Source of the DNA: Sthenelais limicola
Taxonomy: Eukaryota > Annelida > Polychaeta > Phyllodocida > Sigalionidae
Direction: 5' to 3'
Assembly: GCA_942159475.1 (NCBI GenBank)
Contig: OW804096.1
Span: forward strand, 41,415,744 to 41,479,743
DNA length: 64,000 bases
The position numbers and the translations under genes are program-made. The notes under the pieces are model-generated. The model searched no databases. It worked only from the letters and a program-made list of their open reading frames with translations, and was not told the DNA's origin. Positions 12,617 to 25,000 of this stretch are shown piece after piece (position 1 is the first letter of the stretch; each line of letters begins with the position of its first letter).

Positions 12617-13755
12617 GTTGTCCCGAAATTGGAGAGTAACTGCCTGAGCCTCTAATAGGTGGAGTAACCGGCTCTGCATGGCCAGAGGCCATGCGGGTGT
12701 GGGTGTGGGAGGGGCCCCCCTCCCACTGGGGGGGGGGGGGGCCACCCCCATGAAAATTTTGAAAACATTGTGACAAAATTGTGCAATCTGGTGCATTTTG
12801 AGCAGTATATTTTGTCAACTTTGAAGTCCATGTCTTGTAGGGTTTTTGAATGGAAATAATAAATAAAACTTGGATACATTCTTATTTCCACCTAAGCAAC
12901 CATCACTCACTCTCCAAGATACTTTCCACACCATTCTCAGTAGTCAGTCAGGGATTTTTAAGGTTAGGAGTAGGGGAGAATTGCATGGTAGTAGGGGGGG
13001 GGGGCATTTCTGTTTTGAGGCCCCCAGAACATTTTTGAATTTTACATGAAGAATGATGACTTCTGGTGTATTATCATCATAATTTCCATAAAGATTTCAA
13101 AGTTAACATTTTATACATTTTCCACTTCATGTAATAGGTAAGGTCGCCCAGAAATGTACAATTGCTGTCGGAATGGCGAATTTAAAAAGATGGAGAGTGC
13201 AAGAGGGGGTGTCCTCCTTGCTCCCCCAGGAAATTTAGAAAAATTAGAAGCAAATTGGTGAAGTCTGAAGCCAATTCCAATTACTTTTGAGCTGATTATT
13301 GCTGTAAGATTGGTCAGAAAGATATACATAATTTCCTGAAAGGGAAGTGCCAAATGATTATGATAGTATATCTGCACTTATTCAAACCATTTGTCACATG
13401 TTAAAAGTTAAGGGCAAACCTAAGTAAAAATAATGTTTCAGGAAAATGAGCCACAAATCGCAAATATAAAATAATATTGTAACGTCTTGAGGTTTTTTTT
13501 AAGCTTTTTGTTATCACTCAACCACAATCCCAGGGGGGGGGGGGGAGCCCCAGAAGTGAGAGATTTTTTCCTTAGTTTCTGTTGCATTTTAGCATTTTGG
13601 TGGGTTAAAACTGACAGATATTGACTTTTTCCTGCACATGTTTTGATGAGATTTTTGGCGAGGAAAATTTAAAAAAAAATAATTTTCAGAGTAACCGGCC
13701 GTGATAGGGGCAGTAACCGGCCAAAAACGGCCGGTAGCCGGACGTTACGGACAAC
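12617..13755. repeat. Candidate repeat element with G-runs and short inverted ends
   Basis: The stretch is bounded by GTTGTCC (12617-12623) and GGACAAC (13749-13755), has taaccggc-type motifs near both ends, and contains three G runs (12728-12741, 12994-13004, 13533-13545), each next to C-rich GGGCCCCC-like stretches and AAAATTTT-like text. It looks like a non-autonomous repeat with internal sub-repeats. Neither target duplication nor family was established. Confidence 0.35.
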
Positions 13756-13760
13756 ACTTA

Positions 13761-13804
13761 TGATTGATAGTCTATCAGTAGATAGACTGATAGACTATCA
13801 ATCA
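13761..13804. repeat. 18-bp perfect inverted repeat, 8-nt loop
   Basis: Arms TGATTGATAGTCTATCAG (13761-13778) and its exact reverse complement (13787-13804) around TAGATAGA. It would form a strong hairpin or cruciform. Confidence 0.9.
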
Positions 13805-13960
13805 TTCCCCTTCCCAGTTCTAATATAATGTTGTAAACATGTTTTGTTTACTTATTTTTCTATGACAGTCAGACCTTAGACTAAGCTATACTATTGTCTT
13901 CGTCAAAATCGATGTTGTGATTCAACCAACATTTTTAGACCGCATGTTCGTCCCCTGGCC

Positions 13961-13995
13961 AACGATCCTATAGTTTGTGAAGCTATAGGATCGTT
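13961..13995. repeat. 13-bp perfect inverted repeat, 9-nt loop
   Basis: Arms AACGATCCTATAG (13961-13973) and CTATAGGATCGTT (13983-13995). Confidence 0.9.
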
Positions 13996-14168
13996 GCCCT
14001 GACTGTTCCATGATAAGAACGGGGTCAGCTAAACAAGCTACAAAAACTTGTACCATAACATCTTTATGCCTTTATGCCTTACTTCTTGCGATGTCATATG
14101 ATGATTCAATGTAGCGAGGAGACACCGTCATGAGGCTAATTTTACCATCGGAAATCGATAATTAAGGG

Positions 14169-14298
14169 TTTGACAGAATAGGCCACTTTTCTACACAGTT
14201 GAATATTCTCTAATATATTTATCTTGGTTCTTTGACAGAATATGTCACTTTTCTACACAGTGGACTGAATATTCTCTATAATCTATTTATCTTGGTTC
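14169..14298. repeat. Imperfect tandem duplication, about 65-bp unit
   Basis: Both copies start TTTGACAGAATA and share CACTTTTCTACACAG, GAATATTCTCTA and ATTTATCTTGGTTC. The second begins at about 14231. A few small indels separate them. Confidence 0.85.
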
Positions 14299-14453
14299 TT
14301 TGTAGAAACTGGCTTTTCGGGGAAACCTAAGCCCGAGCTTTGCTTGGTACCTTAGCATCAGCTAACCCTCGGCCAATCAGCCCCTTTCTACCTATGGCTG
14401 ACAGTACTCTCATAATCAACTCGAGTCTAGGAAAAGCATCGCCGCCTTCTACC

Positions 14454-14469
14454 ATGCCCACCGAACCAG
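14454..14469 (+). CDS. Candidate upstream first coding exon of the IVNS1ABP-like gene
   Basis: A tiny ORF start, ATG CCC ACC GAA CCA G, with A at -3 and a GTGAGC donor at 14470. It ends in phase 1. The acceptor-like TTTTGGTTTTCCAG before 18919 would continue it in frame (MPTEP-E-MPVQ...). This rests only on splice signals and phase; no homology supports it. Confidence 0.25.
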
Positions 14470-15818
14470 GTGAGCCCTAACCTCCTCTTGAACTAATTAA
14501 CATTTCTTTCTGCTGGGTTTGTATGGTTTTATCTATTCAGACTTTTGTCTTTTACAAACCCATTTGACTGTCGCCTTGTCCTGTCTCTATCATGAAACCA
14601 CCCGAGTTTAATGCTGATGTATTGTGCTATTTATACCAATATATCATGTTACATACCGTAAACTTAGCGTTTCACTTCACACCTTCTAAGCATTCTATTT
14701 ACTTCTAGAATAATTATGATGGCTGATATTAATGTTGCCACTCACTTTATTGCGCAGTTAACAGTATAACCTGTATACCTGCTCCGCTCTGTTTCATACA
14801 ATCAACGCTACCCAAATTCACCAGAAAAGGTGGACTGCCCCCTTCTCATTACTTTGTCGTCCTTGGCACCGAAACCTAATTAAACATGTCTCTTCTAATT
14901 AGGTATATTAGAAATGTTAATGAATACGAATAGACCTTACCCAGCTTCATAAACATCCATTCACCTCTGTTGTCTGTTGTGATCTAGTCTAGTTGCGATC
15001 TTATCTAGTTTGGTTTTCTGTGAGCCTCAATTCATTGAGTAATGTTAGAGGGTTTGGGTTGTCTATATATAACCTGTATATTGGACCCCATTGTTTGAAT
15101 GACGACCTCCTGAACCTTGCGATAAGAGACCGGGCTTTAAACAGAGCGGTTGGACGTCGATCTGCCCTTTTCGCTCAGGAGGCAGCCTCAGAGAGTCATC
15201 CCAAGTCGAGCCCTCAAGTCACTCGTTCCTTTCCCATCTGGAACTTATTTTTTTCAAATAATTATACCAACCTTAACTCTTCTTTGTAAACACCAAGAAA
15301 CAGGTATGATTATGTTATGGTTTCTTTGTTTACATACTTATAGTTTGTGTTTTCTAATGTTATTGCGGAGGCATTCATTATGTGATTATTTTATAGAAAT
15401 GTAACGTATACGTTCATTCACCTCTATTTGTTTTGTTTTTTTCACCTCTATTTGTCTTTTAAACGTGCGAAAAATCACACTTTATTCATACAATGCATGT
15501 GATATACATATAGCTACAAAAATATCGGGCTATATGGTATACTGTATGCTACCAATACTTTTTCCTCTTGCATTATAAATTTAAGTGGTTGGTCTAGTAT
15601 AAATTAAAAATACACGGAACATGACAGATACGCTAGTGACATCAGTGGTAACCGTATTTTTTTAAAGCATTTACATGTTTACGAAGACCCACGCTAACGA
15701 TTTTTAAGCTACCACTGTCTGTTCTTCCATATACATGTATATTCTCCATGATGACCAAAACTGCTGCGTAGATCTGGGGGCTGGTGGGGTGGAAAGCGTG
15801 CAGATCCTGCTGACCGAA

Positions 15819-15860
15819 GCGGGTGGGGGTGGGGGGGGGGGGCGGGGGAGGAGGAGGGGG
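15819..15860. repeat. G-run cluster (possible G-quadruplex on + strand)
   Basis: GGGTGGGGGT, then a run of at least 12 G, then CGGGGGAGGAGGAGGGGG. It fits a G3+N1-7 pattern. Confidence 0.7.
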
Positions 15861-16214
15861 TTGGCGGCCGTCATTGTTGTTGATGGTGGCCTTACTATAC
15901 ATCCTTACATATCATACAATAGACGTTCAGAGCTGCGGAAAAAAAGAATCCCGAGAAAAACTCGGGGACAAATATTTCGCGGGTCAGTAATTTTGCCCAC
16001 TATTGGCCTGGGCGGAGCTGTCTGGGGTTGGTGCAAGGTCGGTAAGCACTTTTCGAGATGGCAGACTTACCAGTTATTGCGAGAAAGGATCGAATCATAC
16101 TATGTTGTATACATTTATGTATATCGTACTATTACATTCTTAACCTCTTTGGTGTCTTCAACTATTACGTATTTTACTATTAAGGTCACGGACAATTTAA
16201 AAATAAAAGAAAAG

Positions 16215-16277
16215 GGAGATTGGGGGTGTTTTAAAAAAAGCTTTTAGGAGATTGGTGTGTTTTAAAAAAAGCTTTCG
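16215..16277. repeat. Tandem duplication, 31-32-bp unit
   Basis: GGAGATTG..GTGTTTTAAAAAAAGCTTT occurs twice head to tail (16215-16246 and 16247-16277). Confidence 0.85.
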
Positions 16278-18920
16278 AATTCAAGCATCTCATACCACGT
16301 TCAAGCCCAGATATTTCTAGATTTTCGTGTATATTTTATTATTTTCATTTTTCAACAAATTCCATTAACTCGCCTGGCTTAATTTTTCAAAGTAGAGGTG
16401 TGGTCTGAGATAGGTTTCGTGAAAGTTGATCTCCTGATGATATAACCATTCAATGTATTAGTACTATTTTCTTAAACACTTTGGCGGTTAGGTCAACCAT
16501 GTCGGTCGCCATTTGACGTGAATGTACCCAGGGTTTAAATGTTGGCCCCTGGACGGTATACTTTTTATGGGAAGGACGGTTAAAACGTACTACAATCCCC
16601 TTATTGAACCGCATTTTGAACCCCGAATCATGGCAAGGATTTTAAAAATAGCATTTCAGGCGTATAAATTTAGAAGACTGTTCAATTGTCCTCTACGTTC
16701 GGGGGCCCCGCTCTATCTGTCTGGTCGGTCTATTAGACGCGCAAGCCTTCAAGTGGGTCACGTTCACCTCTCCGCCCTTTTCCTTCGGACATAAAAATGA
16801 GTTATCATGAATAATTTGTTTGAGCCATTTGTCCTTTTAATCCAGTTTTAGTCACCCATTTTTTTCCGGACCAGCACTACGTTGACAGACTGTCCTCGAT
16901 AGTTGTTGACTCTGGGGAAATGGATTCGGTTCTGTCATATCAACCTTGTTTTATCCGTTGGCATCGCAAATGTATATTTTGACATATATTCATGACGTCC
17001 TCCAAACTACTGCTCCATTTGTTGCTGGAAGTAACTATAACATGTCTTCCTGTTCTATGATGGTATCGCCCCATTGTTTGCCGTGTTCAATAGGATTTTC
17101 TCCGAAACAGTCCTTATCCCGGTGCTTAATTGTCCATCATTATCGTCACGTTTATTGATTTATTTTTTTCACGGTTTCCTTTAGAGTTGAATATTTGCCA
17201 AGGTATACGTGATCTACTTGCGCAGTGTATTTGTACCCAAGTATGCCAGGACATGTTATACGGTCGATTATATTCGAATGTGCATCGGGATTATTGGCCC
17301 GTTCTGGACACAACATGGTTCTTTGTATTGTATTATACATTCATTGGAATCTTACCCAGTTTTAGATTGACCGAATAAGCACTCCTTAAGTCCTTTCGTG
17401 GAAGACACGTCGACCCCGACAGCAAAACAATATGTTCATTACAATAAATGACTTGATTGTCATACACATCAAAATTAAACGAGGACAGGTTGATATAGAA
17501 GTAAAAGGGGAGGGGGTGGGGAAGGATGTGTGTCTGGTATTGGAGGGCAGGGAGAAGAGGGTGGGCTTGAGTGAGGTGGGATCCACGCGTGGTTAAATCT
17601 CCTTTGTGTGTCAGATTGGCAAGGGGCCAATAACCGGCATGGGAGGCTCCCACTGGTACGTGAGGCGGACGATAAAAGGCCGATCATCGTGGCCAAATTC
17701 ATCACATTGCCACTTTATTATCACTCTAGTGCCACAACTACACTTGTTGTGTTAGCCGCCGCCTCATAGCTTTGTGTCTGTTTTGTTGTGGGATTCCTAA
17801 CTAACCGACTCGAGTGTTGAGGTACTCCACTGCCTTCTACTATCATAGTTACTCGATCTTGGATCTATCCTTAACTACGATCATTCATAACATTGGATAG
17901 ATAAAGGTAGGATATATATCTGAACTTCTCCTTTTCTAAGGAAGAGTCATCTGTCCGGAATATTTTGAGAGATTTCGTTCATCCTGACTGAAATTATCGA
18001 CTCGTTTGTGAAGAAGTTAGGGATTTTATTGTGGGATTGATTTTGATCCCTCAACGAACCTTTATCTATTGAATTCTAATGTTCTCACGTGAGTGCGAGC
18101 TGGCCTGGCAAACAGGTGATTTCTTCTCAGAACCGGCCCCTATCTTGACATGAGCATATCATAATCGACTTCATAATCGACCTTAGAGATAACCTTAACC
18201 CTTTAGGAGATAACCAATTTTTGAATTTCCCGATCACCATAATAGCGTATTCATAAATCTTCTTCTGGTTATTGTCTATATCCTTGTAGAGCTCTCTCAG
18301 ACAGGGAGAGATAGGTGACCTAGGATCAAAGTTTGTGAAATCCAGGCCTTGATAATGACAGTCTTATTTATGATTCGTGTTCCACAAAGATACCCCCTGT
18401 GTACTTAGTCACTCTTGCTTATCTTTAAAAGTCTCAAAGTAGACGGTTGTTATAGATAAGGTATTTTTGCTGAACTGAAATTACTTTTAAGGCACCCAGG
18501 AATTGGAAGAATATTAATTCCAAATTGCTTCTTCAATTGTACTTCAATAAAATGTTTCATTAAAGACAAACATCCGCTGGTGGTTGCTCTTGGTATCCGC
18601 CGAAGCGGCCGCACCCAATATGAAATTAGCTCCATCTTACAAAAAAATATCATCGGCTATTTTTGGATTCTTTGAACATGGTAGTAGTAGTCGGCCAATC
18701 TCCAGGATCTAGTGGAGTGCAACGGGTGCGCACGGTCAGTTGTCGGTTCCCCGTCTTCCGATTATTACTCACCGGAAAATAAAAGATTTAATAACAGTGG
18801 GCGGACATTGTTGTGGGTGACGACACAGCATTACTTGTAAACGCTAAACAGCAGATATTTAAATCACTTGGCAGAATCATTTCATCTTCATTTGTGGATT
18901 TTCGTTTTGGTTTTCCAGAA

Positions 18921-19092
18921 ATGCCCGTCCAAATTGAGAACAATCCGACCAAGATGAACGTACCTCTGGAGCAGTCGCCCAAACCCAAGGCCAGCAAGAA
19001 GACTGGGAAGAAGAATAAAAGCGAGGTCCTCACCAATGGAAGTGAACTTAAGAATGGCTCAGCCAAACGCCAGACCCGCAAGGACTATGAAG
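18921..19092 (+). CDS. IVNS1ABP: IVNS1ABP-like exon 1 (coding part)
   Basis: Starts MPVQIENNPTKMNVPLEQ and ends RQTRKDYE in phase 1 before GTGATT. It is basic, with KKTGKKNK resembling a nuclear-localisation signal. This segment precedes the BTB domain and has no counterpart in the human protein. An acceptor-like TTTTCCAG ends at 18918, so the 5' UTR may itself be spliced. Confidence 0.75.
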
Positions 19093-22000
19093 GTGATTAT
19101 GAGGTTTTAAAAATAAATATAAATCTTATATGTGGCATGAGTGTAAATGCTATGTATCACGAGTGAAAATGCTATTCTTTCCAGGATACAAGGAGTGGTA
19201 GTATTAGGCACGCTTGAGTGACGTCGAGTTCGTTTGAATCTATGTAGACATGTACCACAGGGTTTCCCCCATTTCAATGGTTCTTCGAGTAAAAGTGTTT
19301 TAAGTTTTTAACTTATAAGCAGACATACCGGCTAAGTAACCCTCTGCTTATAAAGACTACGGATGTTACCTATGAATCCCTGGGCTAGCCTGTCTTTCCA
19401 AATTTAGGCAATCAATTCTAGTACAGTAACACTATCCCTATTTATATGCTTGACGTCAGCTTGGCACATAGTGACCTGACGACGTAAGTACTATTGGTGT
19501 AATGAAATGAATATGATTTGGGGGAAAAATATTTTTTGTGGCTTTTTTTTTTTTTATACTTCTATTCAAATGGATCATTGCTGAATCTATTTTTATTGTG
19601 CCAAAGACCCTCTCATTGATGTTGCTGGTAAGATTTATTTCCATAATGGTGAAAAGCCGATTCGCTTGAGGTCAGAAATACACTTACCGTATGATGCGTA
19701 TCTAAGTTGAACTGCTACTAGTTCATGCGCAGTCTACAGTCTACATATATATATATATATAATACTTTTATTCAGAATACGTTTACATTTGCAATACTAT
19801 GTTCGGTATACAGATTACAATAAAATTCAGGAAGTGGGTTAGGACATCTTCACATGCAGTTCTTCCAACGACCTCCCAAGATCGATGGCCTATTTAAAAT
19901 GGAAAAAGGGTCTTATATTGGTAAGGGGGGGGGGGGGGGGGGTTGTCTTAGCTGTAAATCTTGGAAAGTCTAGACTACTTCGTACTAGTATAAGCAGAAA
20001 AATTTGCATCATTTACTGGATCAAATATAGGAAGCCCTTTATTCACTTCTGGGACGAAGAAAACGACTAGTCTCAAAGCTAATGTTCTTGGTGAGGGCAT
20101 ATTATAATTGGTGAAAATAAAATGGAAAATAAGTGACAGGAGCAAGAATAGGCCAAAAAACTTCATATATATGGTTACCTTGCATGAATAGAATGGATCA
20201 AATAACTTTCCGGATCCTGCTATGCCAGCAAAAACATTTTTTATTAAAACGTTGAATAAATATTAGTAAAAAAAAATGTGCAAGGAATTAAACTTCCGTT
20301 GGAGTAGATAGAGGAAAAAACCTCTGCAGACTATAGAGAGGCGTGGCCAGAGTGAGCATACCTAATGTTTTATTCATGAGCTATGTGTATTAACATTGGA
20401 AATCAATGCGAATCGATTCCTAATCATCTTGATTAAGGGCAATGGTGGGCCGAGTCCTTGGGTAACAGCATATCCGCACACCATAACTCACTGAAGCAAC
20501 ATGCACTCCCCTTCGTGACGCCTTATTCCTTGTTTGGTAATGCTATTGTGAATAGGAAAATCGATTGTGTTGGCCTCTGGCTTATTGCGGAAGTTCCACT
20601 GAGTTTTCTCATGAGCGGGGTAATTTTAACAAGTGTTGCCGATGCCAACGCTGGCCAGGAGTGGAAGAAACCTGATCTTGGACGTCTACGTAACTATGGA
20701 CCCCTCCAATCTAGGACAATGTTTTTCGCGATCGATTCGAGCCCGTTTATCCTGTTTGCCATGGGGTATCTTGTCTCCCACCGATGGCTCCGTTAAAAGT
20801 TAACAAGGAGACGATGTTTGCTCAATCAGGAAGTTTGATTGAATCCTATCGAACACTTTACGGTTGACTGATTTTAAGATATTCGGTGTCCATTCATTGG
20901 TTGCTAAAGATGTGTATAGCCTATAGGCTGCCCTGGCATTTATTTGATTTCGGCAGGTGCCCTTTATGATCGTACATACTATTTCAATGTCTTTGAAGGA
21001 ATTACATTGTTTTGTTGTTTTGCGATGTTATCTCTTCTTTCCTCAACCTCGCTCCGGTTACTTTTTGAACAACAGACGTTCCTCGAAGCGACCGAACCCC
21101 ACATACCAGTGAAGTATTGTATTTGAATATTTAATATCCAAACAAATAACTGAAATCGGAAGGCAGAATCCATGTCTAAAATAAAATATTTTCCAATATC
21201 AAAAGTACAATTCTTAAGTGAGGGCCATGGGAAATGGGTTTGAGCTACAACATAGTTTTAACGCGACTTCTATTGTTTGGGAATGAAACATTCACAAAAT
21301 TCCATATCCCAAATTTCGTCGAAACCTTCAAAGCTTACTTAATATCATAGAAAATAATTGTTCAATTTCCCCCTGCTTTTCCCATTGCAAGAAATATTTT
21401 CTCATGGCCCCACTTTCATCCCTGCGGTTTAAATACACAACAGTGGTATGGTATATAATTCTAGGGATCATCTAGTTACTGATCGATTGTGATGCTCCTG
21501 CCTTAGAGCTGATTCGATCTCCGCCTACAGGTATCCAGTTATCCTGTCCTCCATTTCTGCTCTTGAGAACCCAGTACACAAGTCATGTAACCAGACTATA
21601 CTTGGGTGGAGCTTTTCTAAATAAATTTCGAGTTTACTTTACTCACTAATTTGGGTATCTGATTTTAATTGGATTTTAATTTTCATTAAATTGATAAATC
21701 TTTATTCTGGACAGTAATACAATCATTATTGTTACCCTCAATTGATCCTGTAGAATACTTTTTAAGGAAAGGGGACGATTCAATGTATTTGTTAAAATCT
21801 TGAAATATTCCTGAGAGCATTTTGTTAGACCATCATTCCTCTGCTAGACCTAGTGAACGCAATTACGTGCAGTAGATATAAATACAATATAACGTCATAA
21901 CGGTTCGACCAGGGTAGAGGTGTAATTTCTATTTTTCTCCGGTGGTTCTCCTGTTCATCAGCATGTCCTTGGTATAACCCACCCTATCAGCCGGGTCGGG

Positions 22001-25000
22001 CAGACGGACTGACATTGTCCTGCTTCTTGCGAAACTCCAATGTCATCCAGTGCCACCTGTCAACAGTCATGGAGTGAACCTTTCCTACCATGACATGTTC
22101 ACCTTTCCATACATTGCGGCCCATTCACGCCAGGCGGACCACTTAATAAATATATGCGATTCGCTTAATGATAGCAACGAGTATACCTTAAATATAGTCT
22201 CGTTGATGATGGCAACTTTTCCTCTTACATACTAGGGGGCCGAGCTAAGTGCATTGTTATTGCTAAACCAAACGAGTTCTCTATTATTCTTACTTCTAGG
22301 GCTTTCCTAGATATATGGTGGTCCATGTGTTTGATTGTAGTTATGGTCTTCAAAGGGAAAGACTGCCCTGTGGTACTAGGCCCTTTATAGTGATGCTAAA
22401 TATTCTAGTAGGATCCCAACCCCAGGGTCTATTTTGATAGCAATCAAGAACGCGTGTCTATTATGCAAATTTACCAACATGCCTGGGATGAAATGGAGCC
22501 TTCTTAGAAAAAGTGCTCTTCCATTAATTTCTTTCTCGATTTCCATTAGCACCATATTCTATGCACACACCGTTTATCATAGTTGGTCATATCTATTGTC
22601 CATTAGAAGTAATGGCTTTTTCACATACATGTAGCCATGTGTCATACAGGCGGCCATTCTTGTTGATCAATTCAGCTGAGTGGGCAGACGATGTCTTGTC
22701 GCCCTTCTCGTCTAGAAATCGCACCTCGCCTCCTCCCACCAGTCGTTACGTAAATGAAGGCAGTACTTAGGATTGTCTTGATTATACACAGGCCGACTCT
22801 TCTGTCTTAGGCTAGGCTTCCGCATTCTGCATGTATGTATACATGTATTTGGAAAAAAATTATCAGAGGAATAACCACTTCTTTTGCAATTTGGGTTAGC
22901 TTTATTTTAGAGTCCTGTCTCTTTCTATTATATGATACATACGCACCCACAGACTTAATATTTGCCCACTAGCCTGATGCAGGTATACATAAATATGTGT
23001 AATAATTATGCAGTTTGACAGAACTTGGGTGTAAACAAAAAGGAGGAAAACAAGTACATCCCAAGATATTATTCTTTCATTTTTGTATTTGATTTTTTTT
23101 ATAGTCTAGATATGAACCCTTCACTTTGTGATGCATCTCTAGAGCAATCATTAGATGTCACAGGTCGCAGTAAAAGCCTAGTGCCGACGGTATATAGGCC
23201 TGTCTGCCTGCTTGCCTGCCTCCACACATCTGCCAGTAGCGACTAGGTGGCAGTGCTTATTAGTGCTTGCCTATACAGGTGTCAATATGTCGACTGCGCT
23301 GCTGCTCGGGGCTGATTGCTGATGCCCTCCCTCCCTCCCTCCCTGCCTCTCACCCCCTCCCACCCTCTATCCCTGCCGCTCCTGGTGCATGCTGCCCGTT
23401 CTCAACCTATTGCTCGATGAGCGCTTCCTTCTGCTGCAGCTGCTCCTTGTCCTTTACCTCCATCTCCTTCTGCAGCTGCCTCTGCTGCTGGTGCTGGTGT
23501 TGTTGTTGTTCCTCCTCTCCCCTGCCTTAGTGGCTGTTGTTGATCTCAGTATTGCGAAGCTCCATAGTTACCCAGACTCATGTGATGACGACACAATGCC
23601 TCTCTGCCCCCCTCAGGCTTACATTTAGTTGCCTGCTTCCTTACGTGCCACCCTGCTATTGAGTGCCTCCGCTTACTCTCATCTCTGAACGTTATTGTTT
23701 GCCCACCCTTTCCCTTCATCTGTCAGTCTCTTTCTTTCTGTCCCTTTGTCTGTCTTTTCGTTTTACTCTCTCGCCTCTTATCCAGTGTCCAAGAGGATAA
23801 CCCTTCTTCATGTGTATGCTGCGCTTCATCCTATACGTATATAATCGTAGGTCTCCTAATTGTATTTCCATATACTGGGTTTTTGTATGGAAATGACTTT
23901 CACTCTTATTGTGATTTTCATTCACTCTCAATTTTAGTTTGTAGCTCATCAAGCTTCATCTATATATAGCTGCATAGGCACAAATCATTATAGAAACATA
24001 GTCAAGAAATATAGCTCCTGGCTTCTTTCTACACAAGCAGGTGATTTCCATCATGTGCTCGATTCTTTTTCTAACACCGACTGCCCTTGTACCATATAAA
24101 TTTCTCACGATCGCAGAATACGCTAGCATTTAGCAAAACACCCCACAAAGGATGTGATGATGATGGGGAATCCCTCCTTGGTAGATTAGTTAAATGCATC
24201 GCCCTGAAATAATCCCTAAAATAAAAATACACCAATTCTAAAGTATCAAACAGTGGCACATTTCATTTATTCTGGTTGGTAATAATATCATCGCTCCTGT
24301 ACATTGTCTGGTAACCAAAGTCTTACCGATAATTTGGTAACAATGGCCACCAACTTTGTTTCAAGACATTGATTTGATCTTACTATAGATTTTAACATTA
24401 TTCTCATCGTATATATGATTCAACCAGCAAGTATTTTCTTAAAACTCATAATTGTGGGTTGTAATAAGGTTCTTGACGTTTTATGAATTCATGGTATTCT
24501 ATATATGGTATTCTATATATTATTACCTTGCATTCCCAGATGATGGAATATTAGAGACATCACCAATATTCATGGCATCCTCAATACAGTTGCTATGTCT
24601 GCAATGTTTGTTTAAAAAATGCTTCGCCTATCTTCCAGTCGTAATAATGCGGGGCTTAGTATTTCCATTTCTCATAATGCCTGGATTGTAATTTCCGAGG
24701 AACATCTCCATTGCTATACTCGGTTTTCATATCTTAGATATTCTTTGAAACGTTAGCTCAAGTTCCTCCTCTCCAGGAAACGGAGACGGTTCTTTAAATT
24801 TCACTTTAGGACGGGCGGAGATTTCTTGGTTGAAAAAAGAACATGTCCCAAGCCCTGCCCACCTACTCTGGTAATTTGTATCGAGGAATAAATAATTTGA
24901 TCATTGCCTTTGTGGGCCTAGTGTGGCTGAGATTTACCTTTTGCAAATGTCGAAGTTAGTTCAAATAAGCTGCTACTTTATCTGCATTTGAACTAACGAC

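Larger units (their letters stand above)
5720..14440. other. Noncoding/intergenic stretch with scattered repeats
   Basis: No ORF here has recognisable protein homology or codon-like composition. It contains C25 plus (AC)n at 7279-7320, a C19 run at 8938-8956, a LINE-like 3' tail near 10829-10945, a G-run-rich repeat at about 12617-13755, and hairpins at 13761 and 13961. Confidence 0.5.
14470..18918. other. Noncoding stretch upstream of the BTB-Kelch gene
   Basis: No conserved ORF. It holds a GT/G-rich tract at about 15820-15860, a 31-32-bp tandem duplication at 16215-16277 and AT-rich filler. The 98-residue and 170-residue open frames in this interval resemble no protein I know. Confidence 0.45.

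Noticed and set aside
14993..15289. 98-codon plus-strand ORF
   Set aside because: No homology and no splice context; ends shortly after a T-rich stretch. Kept only as noncoding.
15735..16247. 170-codon plus-strand ORF
   Set aside because: It crosses a G-run low-complexity tract and has no domain-like composition.
20458..20796. 112-codon plus-strand ORF
   Set aside because: Non-ATG start, no recognisable homology, in an intron; likely chance.
23267..23628. Cys/Ser/Leu-rich ORFs
   Set aside because: Caused by CCCT and CTG low-complexity DNA.
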